Shown here: one piece after another, positions 6,958-15,508 of the stretch | Layout of the letters: each line of letters begins with the position of its first letter | Numbering within the stretch: the stretch's first letter is position 1 | Origin: Rhodoferax sp. UBA6134 | GTDB lineage: Bacteria > Pseudomonadota > Gammaproteobacteria > Burkholderiales > Burkholderiaceae_C | DNA: 19,761 nucleotides | NCBI GenBank assembly: GCA_002422455.1 | Contig: DIVK01000075.1 | Coordinates: forward strand, 26,082 to 45,842 | Reading direction: 5' to 3' | The notes under the pieces: model-generated | Database searches by the model: none | Seen by the model: only the letters and a program-made list of their open reading frames with translations | Told to the model about the DNA's origin: nothing | Made by a program: the position numbers and the translations under genes

Positions 6958-7442
6958 ATGGGCGGCTGGTCCAGATCAAAGGCCTTGTGCAGGGCGCGCA
7001 CGGCCAGTTCCATGTATTTTTCATCAATGACCACGGAGGTCTTGATCTCGGAGGTGGAAATCATCTGGATGTTGATGCCTTCCTCGCTCAGAACACGGAA
7101 CATCCTGCTGGCCACGCCCACGTGGCTGCGCATACCAATGCCCACGATGGACACCTTGCATATTTTGGTATCGCCCACCACTTCCTGTGCCCCCAGACCT
7201 GGCAACACCTTCTCTTTGAGCAAGTCCACCGTTTTGGCATAGTCGCCACGATTCACGGTAAAGCTGAAGTCGGTCTTGCCATCTTTGCTGATGTTCTGGA
7301 TGATGACATCGACTTCAATATTGGCATCCGCCACGGCACCGAGAATCTGGTAGGCAATGCCGGGCTTGTCGGGCACGCCCAACACGGAAATTTTGGCTTC
7401 ATCGCGGTTGAACGCAATGCCGGAAACAATGGCTTGCTCCAT
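6954..7442 (-). other. Possible internally started aspartokinase beta subunit
   Basis: Codon 261 of lysC is ATG (7440-7442 on the minus strand), preceded by GAGGA (7453-7457) with 10 bases between. Translation from here would give a 162-residue protein, MEQAIVSGIAFNRDEAKIS onward, made of the two ACT domains. In Bacillus subtilis and Corynebacterium glutamicum, lysC yields such a beta subunit from an in-frame internal start in the same region, forming alpha2beta2 enzymes. The sequence supports the start signal; use in this organism is an inference. Confidence 0.5.
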
Positions 7443-8222
7443 ATGTTCGTCTTCCTCAAAAGTAATCAGGGTGCCGGAGGCGGCTTCCTCATTGATGTCA
7501 ATGTCCCAGGGGGTAAAACTGCTCAGGACGCGCAGCTTGACCTTGTATTTCCCGGCAAACTCCACCGAGCGGATTTGCAGCACCTTGGAGCCCATGGAGG
7601 CCATCTCCAGCATCTCCTCAAAACTCACCGTCTTGAGGCGGCGGGCTTCAGGCACCACGCGCGGGTCAGTGGTGTAGACGCCATCGACGTCGGTGTAAAT
7701 CAGGCATTCTTCGGCCTTCAGGGCGGCAGCCACGGCCACGGCCGAGGTATCCGAACCACCGCGCCCAAGCGTGGTGATGTTGCCCAGTTCGTCCAACCCC
7801 TGAAAGCCGGTGACGATGACCACCCGGCCGGCGCCCAGATCGGCACGCACCTTTTGATCATCAATCGACTCGATGCGGGCCTTGGTGTAGGCGCTGTTGG
7901 TGCGAATCGGCACCTGCCAGCCCGCGTAGCTGACCGAGGCCATGCCCTCGGCTTGCAAGGCGATGGCCAGCAGGGCGCTGGAAGCCTGCTCACCGGTGGC
8001 CGCCAGCATGTCGAGTTCGCGGCTGTAAGCGTCGGTCGCCCTGCCGGGGGCCAGCTCTTTGGCCAGGCCCAGCAAACGGTTGGTTTCACCGCTCATGGCG
8101 GAAGGAACAACCACCATCTGGTGGCCGGCACGCGCCCACTTGGCGACGCGTTTGGCGACATTGCGGATGCGCTCGGTCGAACCCATCGACGTGCCGCCGT
8201 ATTTGTGAACAATCAATGCCAT
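6954..8222 (-). CDS. lysC: Aspartate kinase
   Basis: Aspartokinase phosphorylates aspartate, the first step towards lysine, threonine, methionine and diaminopimelate. The 422-residue cytoplasmic protein has the amino-acid kinase signature KYGGTSMGS (7-15), SAMSGETN (41-48), TLGRGGSDTSAVAVAAAL (151-168) and YTDVDGVYTTDPR (176-188), followed by two ACT regulatory domains (about 265-420). The length fits the monofunctional, lysine/threonine-responsive class, not the long enterobacterial enzymes. The ATG at 8222 is chosen because MALIVHKYGGTS is the family's start and it lies 11 bases after the tilS stop; a start 13 codons upstream would overlap tilS. No good ribosome binding site precedes it, so translation may be coupled to tilS. 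A second start inside the gene is listed separately. Confidence 0.96.
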   Translation of the reverse strand: MALIVHKYGGTSMGSTERIRNVAKRVAKWARAGHQMVVVPSAMSGETNRLLGLAKELAPGRATDAYSRELDMLAATGEQASSALLAIALQAEGMASVSYAGWQVPIRTNSAYTKARIESIDDQKVRADLGAGRVVIVTGFQGLDELGNITTLGRGGSDTSAVAVAAALKAEECLIYTDVDGVYTTDPRVVPEARRLKTVSFEEMLEMASMGSKVLQIRSVEFAGKYKVKLRVLSSFTPWDIDINEEAASGTLITFEEDEHMEQAIVSGIAFNRDEAKISVLGVPDKPGIAYQILGAVADANIEVDVIIQNISKDGKTDFSFTVNRGDYAKTVDLLKEKVLPGLGAQEVVGDTKICKVSIVGIGMRSHVGVASRMFRVLSEEGINIQMISTSEIKTSVVIDEKYMELAVRALHKAFDLDQPPI

Positions 8223-8233
8223 TGGAGGAATTT

Positions 8234-9211
8234 TCAGAGCAAAACCCTGGGATTGTACCAATGCAGTACCGCGCCCCTGCGCTCGGCAAAGCCGGTGCCG
8301 ACCTTGATGCGGATACGGTGTCCGCGTGTGGTGCAGGCCGCAACCTGATCCAGCAGTTCGTCCAGTTGCGCCGTGCTGGGTACCACCTTGCAGGTGCTGT
8401 TCAGCCAGTGCCGCAGCACGTTGGCCTGCCGGGGACGGCTCAGGCGCTGAACCTGAACAATCACGGGCGGAGAACCCACCTGCGCCAGGTCTTGCACCGC
8501 CACCTCCAGCAACACCGTCTGGGCCTGTGCAGCGTGCATGGCACTGCGGGCAAAGGTGTCACGAAATTGCGGAAAAGTCGCCTCCAGCGCGGGCAGCACG
8601 CGCGCGCGAATGCGGTTGCGGGTGAACCCCTCATCGGCATTGCTCGGGTCTGCGACAAAACCCATGCCACGACCGGCGAGCCAGGAGCGGATGTCGGAGA
8701 CACGCACCCGCAGCAGTGGCCGGTGGTAGGTGATCCCCGCCCGCACCCAGGTCGCCGGCATGGCGCTCAGGCCGGGCAAACCAGCGCCCCGGCTCAGGGC
8801 CAGCAAAATTGTCTCGACCTGGTCATCGGCATGCTGCGCAATGGCCATGTTCTTGATGGCATGCTGCGTGTATTCTTCAAGGGCTAGCGCCTCAAAAGCC
8901 TTGTACCGGGCACGCCGCGCCGCGTCTTCCGGGCTTTGTCCTGGTGCGTGGCGGCCGTCCACCCGTCGGACCAGCAACGGCACCTGAAGCTGCGCGCACA
9001 CAACCTGGCAATGGCGCTCAAAATCATCGGCTGCGGCCTGTATGCCATGATGAACATGGACCGCATGCACCTGCCCCGGCCACTTCTCGGCACAGGCCAA
9101 CAACAGGGCCGTGGAATCGGCCCCGCCACTGAAAGCCACCGCCAGCGGCAAGACAGGCGAAAAAGCGGCCATCGCGTCGACCAGCGTCGCCGTCACACCC
9201 TGGCCGCCCAA
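8234..9211 (-). CDS. tilS: tRNA(Ile)-lysidine synthase
   Basis: TilS attaches lysine to the wobble C34 of tRNA-Ile(CAU) using ATP, so that it reads AUA as isoleucine. The PP-loop motif SGGADS is at residues 28-33 (AVAFSGGADSTALLLAC), with the family's HVHHGI, AQHADDQVETILLALSRGAGLPGLSAM and RPLLRV blocks following. At 325 residues it is about 100 shorter than E. coli TilS (432), so the C-terminal region is reduced. The start is uncertain: 9211 is a TTG, with a GTG at 9196 and an ATG at 9172 as alternatives that all leave the PP-loop intact. It lies 18 bases after accA and 11 before lysC in the same transcription unit. Confidence 0.93.
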   Translation of the reverse strand: MGGQGVTATLVDAMAAFSPVLPLAVAFSGGADSTALLLACAEKWPGQVHAVHVHHGIQAAADDFERHCQVVCAQLQVPLLVRRVDGRHAPGQSPEDAARRARYKAFEALALEEYTQHAIKNMAIAQHADDQVETILLALSRGAGLPGLSAMPATWVRAGITYHRPLLRVRVSDIRSWLAGRGMGFVADPSNADEGFTRNRIRARVLPALEATFPQFRDTFARSAMHAAQAQTVLLEVAVQDLAQVGSPPVIVQVQRLSRPRQANVLRHWLNSTCKVVPSTAQLDELLDQVAACTTRGHRIRIKVGTGFAERRGAVLHWYNPRVLL

Positions 9212-9229
9212 GCGTCGCCCGGCCCCGCG

Positions 9230-10207
9230 CTATTTGGCCGCAGCCTTGATATCGGTGAACCGGCCATAGCTTTGCAGACGATCGTAGCGACGGTCCAGCA
9301 AGTCCTTGACCTTGAGATCACTGACCTGACGGTAGGCATCGGTCAAGGCACGTTTAAGAAAAGCAGCCATCTGCTTGTAATCGCGGTGCGCCCCCCCCAC
9401 CGGCTCGTTGACGATCTTGTCGATCACACCCAAAGCTTTGAGGCGATGCGCGGTGATGCCCAGCGCGTCCGCAGCATCCTGCGCCCGGTCCGACGTTTTC
9501 CAGAGGATGGAAGCACAGCCTTCGGGGCTGATCACGGAATAAATCGAATACTGCAACATCAGCACCTGGTCCGCAACGGAAATCGCCAGGGCACCGCCCG
9601 ATCCCCCCTCGCCGATGATGGTGGTGATGATGGGAACTTCGAGCTGCGCCATCTCGAAGATATTACGCCCGATGGCCTCCGACTGGCCACGCTCCTCGGC
9701 ATCAATACCGGGGTAGGCGCCGGGCGTGTCGACAAAGGTGAACACCGGCAACTTGAATTTTTCAGCGGTTTTCATGAGCCGCAACGCCTTGCGATAACCC
9801 TCGGGCTTACTCATGCCAAAGTTGCGCAAGCCCCGTTCTTTGGTATCGCGCCCTTTTTGCTGGCCCAGCACCATGCAGGGGGTGCCGTTAAAGCGCGCCA
9901 GACCACCGACCACGCTCAAGTCGTCGGCAAAATGCCGGTCACCGTGCATCTCCACGAAATGGGTGAAGATTTCATTGATGTAATCCAACGTGTAGGGACG
10001 CTCGGCATGACGGGCAATTTTGGTGATTTGCCAGGGCGTCAGGTCACTGTAGATGTCTTTGGTGAGCTGCTGACTCTTCTTCGCCAATTGCTCAATTTCG
10101 GCCGAAATATCCACCGCCGACTCCGTCTGCACGTAGCGCAACTCTTCAATCTTGTTTTCAAGCTCGGCAATGGGGGTCTCGAAATCGAGAAATGTTTTCT
10201 TGGCCAC
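9230..10207 (-). CDS. accA: Acetyl-CoA carboxylase carboxyltransferase subunit alpha
   Basis: AccA pairs with AccD to move the carboxyl group from carboxybiotin to acetyl-CoA, giving malonyl-CoA, the first committed step in fatty-acid synthesis. The 325 residues match the family (319 in E. coli) end to end: FLDFETPIAELENKIEEL (6-23), HGDRHFADD (88-96), FVDTPGAYPGIDAEERGQ (158-175), and the oxyanion-forming GEGGSGGALAI (199-209). The start is a GTG at 10205-10207, fixed by a strong AGGAG six bases upstream and by alignment of MAKKTFLDFE. It is preceded by a 69-base gap after the glycosylase gene and followed by tilS 18 bases on. The protein is cytoplasmic. Confidence 0.97.
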   Translation of the reverse strand: MAKKTFLDFETPIAELENKIEELRYVQTESAVDISAEIEQLAKKSQQLTKDIYSDLTPWQITKIARHAERPYTLDYINEIFTHFVEMHGDRHFADDLSVVGGLARFNGTPCMVLGQQKGRDTKERGLRNFGMSKPEGYRKALRLMKTAEKFKLPVFTFVDTPGAYPGIDAEERGQSEAIGRNIFEMAQLEVPIITTIIGEGGSGGALAISVADQVLMLQYSIYSVISPEGCASILWKTSDRAQDAADALGITAHRLKALGVIDKIVNEPVGGAHRDYKQMAAFLKRALTDAYRQVSDLKVKDLLDRRYDRLQSYGRFTDIKAAAK

Positions 10208-10276
10208 AAACTACTCCTAAATGGGTGAGGACAGAGCTTGCGCCCTGCGTGTCGCCGCGGTCTGTCCCGCAAGTTG

Positions 10277-10918
10277 TCAATAATTTACTGGCAGCGGATC
10301 AAGGGAGCGCCAAATATACCAAGTTGCCACGCTGCAATAGGGTGCCCAGGCAGCGGCCACTTCGCGGGCATCGCTGCGACTGACCACGTCGCCCGAAAAA
10401 TAACTCTGGCTGATGCCCTTGAGCAAACCCACGTCATCCAGCGGCAGCACGTTGGGGCGCATCAGGTGAAAAATCAAAAACATCTCGGCCGTCCAGCGGC
10501 CAATACCCCGAATGGCCGTCAACTCGTCGATGATGATCTCGTCATCCATGGTCTCCCACGACTGAACATGCACGGCCCCATTGTCAAAGTGCAGGGCCAG
10601 ATCCACCAGATATTCAACTTTCCGCACACTCAAACCGGCGGCCCGCATGTCGTCCACCTTGAGTTTGAGCACATTGCCGGCCGTTATCTTTTTCGACAGC
10701 AGCGCAAAGCGGTCCCATACGGTCTGGGCCGCCTTGACCGAAATCTGCTGTCCCACAATGCTGCGCGCCAACGTGACGAAGGCATCACCACGGGTTTGCA
10801 AACAGGCGTCCCCAAATTGGGGGATCAACCGCTTCATCACCCGGTCCTTTTTCATCAGGTGCTTGCAGGCATCCTCCCAGTAGGGCGGCGTTGTATCCAC
10901 CTTCGCTGTTTTTTTCAT
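10277..10918 (-). CDS. DNA-3-methyladenine glycosylase 2 family protein (AlkA-like)
   Basis: This base-excision repair enzyme of the HhH-GPD superfamily removes alkylated bases from DNA. The 213-residue product has LARSIVGQQISVKAAQTVW early on, the helix-hairpin-helix around LTAIRGIGRWTAEMFLIF, and the catalytic Asp in LPLDDVGLLKG. It lacks the extra N-terminal domain of E. coli AlkA (282 residues), as in many short bacterial AlkA homologues. The start is chosen at ATG 10918 (MKKTAKVDTTPPYW); ATG 10927 and GTG 10963, which would abut the cysS stop, are alternatives. It sits between cysS and accA on the same strand, probably co-transcribed; there is no sign of an Ada-type regulatory site. Confidence 0.9.
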   Translation of the reverse strand: MKKTAKVDTTPPYWEDACKHLMKKDRVMKRLIPQFGDACLQTRGDAFVTLARSIVGQQISVKAAQTVWDRFALLSKKITAGNVLKLKVDDMRAAGLSVRKVEYLVDLALHFDNGAVHVQSWETMDDEIIIDELTAIRGIGRWTAEMFLIFHLMRPNVLPLDDVGLLKGISQSYFSGDVVSRSDAREVAAAWAPYCSVATWYIWRSLDPLPVNY

Positions 10919-10964
10919 AACTTCCATCGCCCTGTTTTCACGCCCCAAACAACTGCCGCACACG

Positions 10965-12341
10965 TCATTGCTTCACCTCCCAACGGGTGCCGGCGGGCGA
11001 ATCCTTGAGGACGATACCCTGGGCCGCGAGATCCTGGCGAATGCGATCCGCCTCGGTAAAATTTCGGGCCGCTTTGGCCGCCACACGCTGCGCGATCAAA
11101 GCGGTAATTGTCGTCTCGTCCAGCGCCGCGCCGGCCCGCAAAAATACCTGCGGATCGTCTTGCAGCAAACCGATGCAAGCACCCAGCGCCTTGAGCAGGC
11201 CCGCCAGTTCGGTCGACCGGGTCTTGTTGACTTCAGACGCCAGATCGAACAGTACCGCCACCGCCTCGGGCGTGCCGAAATCTTCGTCCATGGCCGCCTT
11301 GAAGCGCGCGGCAAAGGGATCGGCCCAGTCAATGACTGACGGTGCCGGGGTAAGCAGAGACAGTGCGGTGTACAGGCGCCTGAGTGAATTGCGGGCATCG
11401 TCCAGATGCGCATCACTGTGATTCAACGCACTGCGGTAATGCGCCCGGATGATGAAAAAACGAATGGTTTCCGCGTCATAGCGGGCCAGAATGTCACGGA
11501 TGGTGAAAAAGTTGCCCAGACTCTTGGACATTTTTTCATTGTCACGCGTCACAAAGCCATTGTGCATCCAGAGCCTGGCCAACGGTCTGCCGCTGACCCC
11601 CTCACTCTGGGCGATCTCGTTCTCATGGTGCGGGAACTGCAGATCGGCGCCACCGCCATGAATATCAACCGTCTCGCCCAGCATCTGCCCGCACATGGCC
11701 GAACACTCAATGTGCCAACCCGGACGGCCCTTGCCATAAACACTGTCCCACTGCGCATCCGTCGGCTCGCTCGGCTTGGCCGTTTTCCACAGCACAAAAT
11801 CCAGCGGATCCTCCTTGCCATCCAGCACCGCCACCCGTTCGCCCGCGCGCAGCTCGTCCAGCGACTTGCCGCTGAGTTTGCCGTAGCCGGGAAACTTACG
11901 CACTGCGTAATTCACGTCGCCCGTGGGCGACTGGTAGGCCAGCCCCTTTTGCGCCAACCGGTCAATCAGACTCAACATCTGCGGCACAAACTCGGTGGCC
12001 CGGGGTTCATGGGTGGGACGCTCAACGCCCAGGGCATCGGCGTCCTGATGCAGCGCCTCCACCATGCGATCAGTCAGGGAACGGATGGTTTCACCGTTTT
12101 CCAGCGCACGCCTGATGATCTTGTCATCAATGTCCGTGACATTGCGCACATAAGTCACCCGCAAGCCGCTGGCTTTGAGCCAGCGCTGCACCACGTCGAA
12201 CGCCACCATGGAGCGGGCATGACCCAGATGACACAGGTCATAAACCGTCATGCCGCAAACGTACATTCGCACGTGACCGGGCTCCAGCGGCGACAAGGGT
12301 TCCAATGCACGCGACAGCGTGTTGTAAATGCGCAAACTCAT
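10965..12341 (-). CDS. cysS: Cysteinyl-tRNA synthetase
   Basis: CysS is the class I synthetase that charges tRNA-Cys with cysteine in the cytoplasm. The 458-residue protein is the usual size. Zinc ligands are visible at Cys29 (YVCGMTVYD), Cys213 (HIECSAMC) and His238/Glu242 (FPHHENE). The class I signatures are HLGH (38-41, the HIGH motif) and KMSKS (270-274). The frame extends upstream to 12437, but ATG 12341 is chosen because MSLRIYNTLSR is the conserved start; no clear ribosome binding site precedes it. It heads the minus-strand block running to lysC and diverges from the TPR gene over 183 bases. Confidence 0.97.
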   Translation of the reverse strand: MSLRIYNTLSRALEPLSPLEPGHVRMYVCGMTVYDLCHLGHARSMVAFDVVQRWLKASGLRVTYVRNVTDIDDKIIRRALENGETIRSLTDRMVEALHQDADALGVERPTHEPRATEFVPQMLSLIDRLAQKGLAYQSPTGDVNYAVRKFPGYGKLSGKSLDELRAGERVAVLDGKEDPLDFVLWKTAKPSEPTDAQWDSVYGKGRPGWHIECSAMCGQMLGETVDIHGGGADLQFPHHENEIAQSEGVSGRPLARLWMHNGFVTRDNEKMSKSLGNFFTIRDILARYDAETIRFFIIRAHYRSALNHSDAHLDDARNSLRRLYTALSLLTPAPSVIDWADPFAARFKAAMDEDFGTPEAVAVLFDLASEVNKTRSTELAGLLKALGACIGLLQDDPQVFLRAGAALDETTITALIAQRVAAKAARNFTEADRIRQDLAAQGIVLKDSPAGTRWEVKQ

Positions 12342-12524
12342 GAATATTTCAAACAGCAGTATCCGGGTACTCGACCTGATGCCAGCCTCGGCAAAAACTG
12401 CAAATGGGCGGGTAATTATGAAGGCGCTGAAAAGCACCCCCTAGGCTACAATCCGGCTCAGTATAAAGCCCTGCCGACCAGTCACCCGCGGCAGGCATTC
12501 TCCCGATACGAATCAAAAGGCTCC

Positions 12525-13487
12525 ATGAAGCACGCCCGCTCAATCGTTTTCACCGCTCTTCACCTGCTCGCACTGGTCGCGGCTTGCCTGACTGGCGTGG
12601 CCCGCGCCGACGAGTACGGCAATGTCGACCAATTGCTGCGCGCCGGCAAACTGCCCGAAGCACTGAACAGGGCCGACGCCTACCTTGCCGCCAAACCAAA
12701 CGACCCGCAGATGCGCTTTCTCAAGGGCGTGATTCAACGCGATGCAGGCAGGCAGTCCGAGGCCATCGCCACCTTCACCAAACTGACCGAAGACTACCCC
12801 GAGCTGCCCGAGCCGTACAACAACCTGGCCGTTCTCTACGCCGGGCAAAACCAGTACGACAAGGCGCGCGCCGCACTGGAGATGGCCATCCGCACCAACC
12901 CGAGCTACGCTACGGCGCACGAAAACCTCGGTGACGTGTACACCCAACTCGCCAGCCAGGCCTACCGCAAGGCGCTGCAACTGGACAACAGTAACGCCGG
13001 CGTGCAGCCCAAGCTGGCCCTCATTCGCGAACTGGTCAACCCCAGCGTCAAGATTCAGCGTCCTGCCGCTGCGGCACCAGCGTCGACAGCAGCCAGGCCA
13101 GACACAGCCCCAAGCGCGGCACCCGTCAAACCGGCGGCCAGCGACGACCCGGCCAGAGAGGCCGAGGCGGCGGTGAGAGCCTGGGCCAAAGCCTGGGCCA
13201 GCAAGGACGTATCCGCCTACCTGGGTGCCTACGGCAAGGAATTCACCCCCGCGGCGAAACAATCGCGCAGCGCCTGGGAAAAAGAACGTCGCCAACGCAT
13301 TGTCGGCAAGTCCAGCATCAGCGTCAGGCTGGAAAACCTGACGGTCACGCTCAACGGCAACAAGGCAGTTGTCAAATTCCGCCAAAACTACCGAGCTGAC
13401 ACACTGACCATCTCCAGCCGCAAGACGCTCGACCTGCTCAAAACCGGCAACCGCTGGCTCATCGTCAGGGAATCCACAGAAAACTGA
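12525..13487 (+). CDS. Exported TPR protein with NTF2-like (Cds6-type) C-terminal domain
   Basis: The role is not established; the layout suggests a periplasmic or envelope-attached adaptor. The 320-residue product begins with a signal peptide, MKHARSIVFTALHLLALVAA, with cleavage likely after ARA (residue 28); VAAC (18-21) is a possible lipobox, so lipoprotein attachment is an alternative. TPR-like repeats span about 32-165 (for example PEPYNNLAVLYAGQNQYDKA). A Pro/Ala linker (about 180-208) leads to a C-terminal domain (about 212-320: AVRAWAKAWASKDVSAYLGAY ... RWLIVRE) of the SnoaL/NTF2-like type found in Cds6 L,D-transpeptidases. ATG 12525 is preceded by AAAAGG (12515-12520). A TACAAT at 12447-12452 may be a -10 box. 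The L,D-transpeptidase gene follows 69 bases later. Confidence 0.87.
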   Translation: MKHARSIVFTALHLLALVAACLTGVARADEYGNVDQLLRAGKLPEALNRADAYLAAKPNDPQMRFLKGVIQRDAGRQSEAIATFTKLTEDYPELPEPYNNLAVLYAGQNQYDKARAALEMAIRTNPSYATAHENLGDVYTQLASQAYRKALQLDNSNAGVQPKLALIRELVNPSVKIQRPAAAAPASTAARPDTAPSAAPVKPAASDDPAREAEAAVRAWAKAWASKDVSAYLGAYGKEFTPAAKQSRSAWEKERRQRIVGKSSISVRLENLTVTLNGNKAVVKFRQNYRADTLTISSRKTLDLLKTGNRWLIVRESTEN

Positions 13488-13556
13488 TGCTCACACGCGG
13501 ACACGGTCAATGCCGCCAACGCTGCTGTTTTTCTCTTTCCCCTTCCTGATGCCCCC

Positions 13557-14822
13557 GTGACGCGGTATTTTTTTTCCCTGCTGCTCATTTTCGCAACGAC
13601 CGTCATGCTGACGTCAACGGGCAAGCCATCCATCAGCGAACACGCCAGCTCCAACGACGCTCCCGCAATCCCCTTCCAGTCCCTGCCCATACCCGACACA
13701 AATCCGGCCGGGTCCGGTTCTGCGGAAGCACGCCTGATTCATATCTACCATCTCGTGGCCCGTGCGCAGGGCCACCAGGCCCTGCTCAAAACCGAAAGTC
13801 TGGTACAGGATTACCCGCACTTTCAACTGGCCCAGTTGCTGTATGGCGACCTGCTGGCAGCACGCGCACGCTCGGTCCGAACCATGGGGGACGTGCCGGA
13901 TGCCCTGCTCAAAACAGCGACGCCCGTCTTGAACGAGCTGCATGATGAGTCCCGGATGCGCCTGAAGGCCCTGCGTGAGCGCCCCCCGCCGGGGAGCATC
14001 CCTGCGCAATTTCTGGCGTTGTCACCCCGCAACAAACACGCCATTGCGGTCGATGCCTCCCGCGCACGCCTTTACCTGTTTGAAAACCGGCCCACCGGAC
14101 TGACACTGATCGCCGACTATTACGTCTCGGTCGGAAAATCCGGTGTGGAAAAAACAGCCGAAGGCGACCTGCGCACCCCCTTGGGCATTTACTTCATCAC
14201 CAGCAATCTTGACCCCAAGTCGCTGAAAGAATTTTACGGCTCAGGGGCCTTGCCCATCAGCTATCCCAACGTGCTCGACAGTAAACGCGGCAAAACAGGC
14301 AGCGGCATCTGGCTGCACGGCACGCCACCCGGCCAGTTTTCGCGCCCACCGCTGGCCACGGACGGCTGCGTCGTGCTGGCCAATCCGGATCTGGCGCAGA
14401 TCGTCCGGACCGTCGAAGTCCGGACCACGCCGGTCGTCATCTCACAACGCCTGCAATGGGTCACGCCGGACAATGCCCGCGCCGGCAGCAAATCGTTTGA
14501 AGACACCCTGGCAGCATGGCAAAACGCCAAGTCCAGCGGCAACATGGACCTGCTATTGAATTTTTACAGCCCGGATTTCACCAGCAACGGCAAAACACTG
14601 GCCGAATGGACCCCCTCCCTGCGCAGTGAACTGGACAAGATGCGCGGACACCCCATCCAGCTCAAAGATCTATCCTTCCTGCGCTGGACGGATACCACCG
14701 ACACCATGGTCGTCACTTTTGGCGAAGTGGCCAACGGCACCCGCACCGGCACGACCAAGCGCCAATACTGGGCCCGGCAAAACAATCAGTGGAAAATATT
14801 TTTTGAAGGAGTCATCGGATGA
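13557..14822 (+). CDS. L,D-transpeptidase (YkuD domain) with Cds6-type C-terminal domain
   Basis: L,D-transpeptidases act in the periplasm, making 3-3 peptidoglycan crosslinks or anchoring proteins to the wall. The 421-residue protein has an N-terminal hydrophobic signal (MTRYFFSLLLIFATTVML), a helical region (about 55-150), a YkuD domain (about 160-297) with catalytic motif HGTPPGQF ... ATDGCVVL (His254, Cys271), and a C-terminal NTF2-like domain (about 310-421) resembling that of the preceding protein. Which substrate it joins cannot be told. The start is GTG 13557, the only start codon in frame that keeps the signal peptide; no good ribosome binding site is seen. Its stop overlaps the start of the next gene (ATGA at 14819-14822), indicating translational coupling. 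Confidence 0.9.
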   Translation: MTRYFFSLLLIFATTVMLTSTGKPSISEHASSNDAPAIPFQSLPIPDTNPAGSGSAEARLIHIYHLVARAQGHQALLKTESLVQDYPHFQLAQLLYGDLLAARARSVRTMGDVPDALLKTATPVLNELHDESRMRLKALRERPPPGSIPAQFLALSPRNKHAIAVDASRARLYLFENRPTGLTLIADYYVSVGKSGVEKTAEGDLRTPLGIYFITSNLDPKSLKEFYGSGALPISYPNVLDSKRGKTGSGIWLHGTPPGQFSRPPLATDGCVVLANPDLAQIVRTVEVRTTPVVISQRLQWVTPDNARAGSKSFEDTLAAWQNAKSSGNMDLLLNFYSPDFTSNGKTLAEWTPSLRSELDKMRGHPIQLKDLSFLRWTDTTDTMVVTFGEVANGTRTGTTKRQYWARQNNQWKIFFEGVIG

Positions 14823-15505
14823 ACTTTAAAAGGTTTCCAGGACTGGCCCCCGCATTGATTGCGGCATCGGCACTGCTTTTCGTGGCAACAAGGGCGCAGG
14901 CACAAGAAGCCCCCCGGGTCAGATTCGCCACCAGCGCCGGCGACTTTGTGGTCGAGGTCTACCCGGACAAGGCGCCCCGGACGGTGGAAAACTTTTTGCA
15001 GTACGTCAAGGACAAGCACTACGACGGCACCCTCTTTCACCGCGTGATCGAAAACTTCATGGTGCAGGGGGGCGGTTTTGACGCCAGATACGCCGAGAAA
15101 AAAACCCGGCCCCCCATCCGGCACGAAGGCCGCGAGGCACTCGCCAAAGGCGGTCCGAAAAACGTCGTAGGCACACTGGCCATGGCCCGCACCAGCGACC
15201 CCCACTCCGCCGCCGCGCAGTTTTTCATCAACGTCAAGGACAATGCGTTTCTGGACCCGACCCCGATCCCGCCGGGCGACCCGGTGCCCCGTTTCGAGTA
15301 CCAGGGCCGGGTTTATGAAAACACACCGCGTGCCAATCTGGTGAATGCGCCACAATTGTTTGGCTACACGGTGTTTGGCAAGGTCGTCAGCGGCATGGAG
15401 GTGATCCAGAAAATCAAGACCAGCCCCACCGGCGCCGCTGGCCCGTTCCCGTCCGACGTTCCCCAAACCCCTATCCTCGTCAACTCTGCCACCTTGGTGA
15501 AATAA
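14819..15505 (+). CDS. Periplasmic peptidyl-prolyl cis-trans isomerase (cyclophilin)
   Basis: Cyclophilins catalyse cis-trans isomerisation of prolyl bonds. This 228-residue member has an export signal, MNFKRFPGLAPALIAASALL, with likely cleavage after AQA (residues 26-28), so it acts in the periplasm like PpiA. The cyclophilin core shows KAPRTVENFLQYV, FHRVIENFMVQGGG (73-86) and LAMARTSDPHSAAAQFFINV. Compared with its downstream neighbour it carries an extra insertion (PIPPGDPVPRFEYQGRVYEN). ATG 14819 overlaps the L,D-transpeptidase stop and has AAGGAG at 14806-14811, seven bases upstream. It lies three bases before the cytoplasmic cyclophilin gene; the two look like a duplicated pair. Confidence 0.93.
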   Translation: MNFKRFPGLAPALIAASALLFVATRAQAQEAPRVRFATSAGDFVVEVYPDKAPRTVENFLQYVKDKHYDGTLFHRVIENFMVQGGGFDARYAEKKTRPPIRHEGREALAKGGPKNVVGTLAMARTSDPHSAAAQFFINVKDNAFLDPTPIPPGDPVPRFEYQGRVYENTPRANLVNAPQLFGYTVFGKVVSGMEVIQKIKTSPTGAAGPFPSDVPQTPILVNSATLVK

Positions 15506-15508
15506 ATC

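Noticed and set aside
6584..7030. Open frame across the tRNA gene, with GFEPSMRLYTPYSLSRGAPSA
   Set aside because: This peptide is the well-known artefact of translating the antisense of a tRNA-Ser gene.
6987..8348. 453-codon plus-strand frame opposite lysC
   Set aside because: It is the antisense shadow of a high-GC gene; lysC is certain from its motifs.
8936..10228. 430-codon plus-strand frame opposite accA and tilS
   Set aside because: It is a shadow: accA is clear on the other strand and this frame has no recognisable domain.
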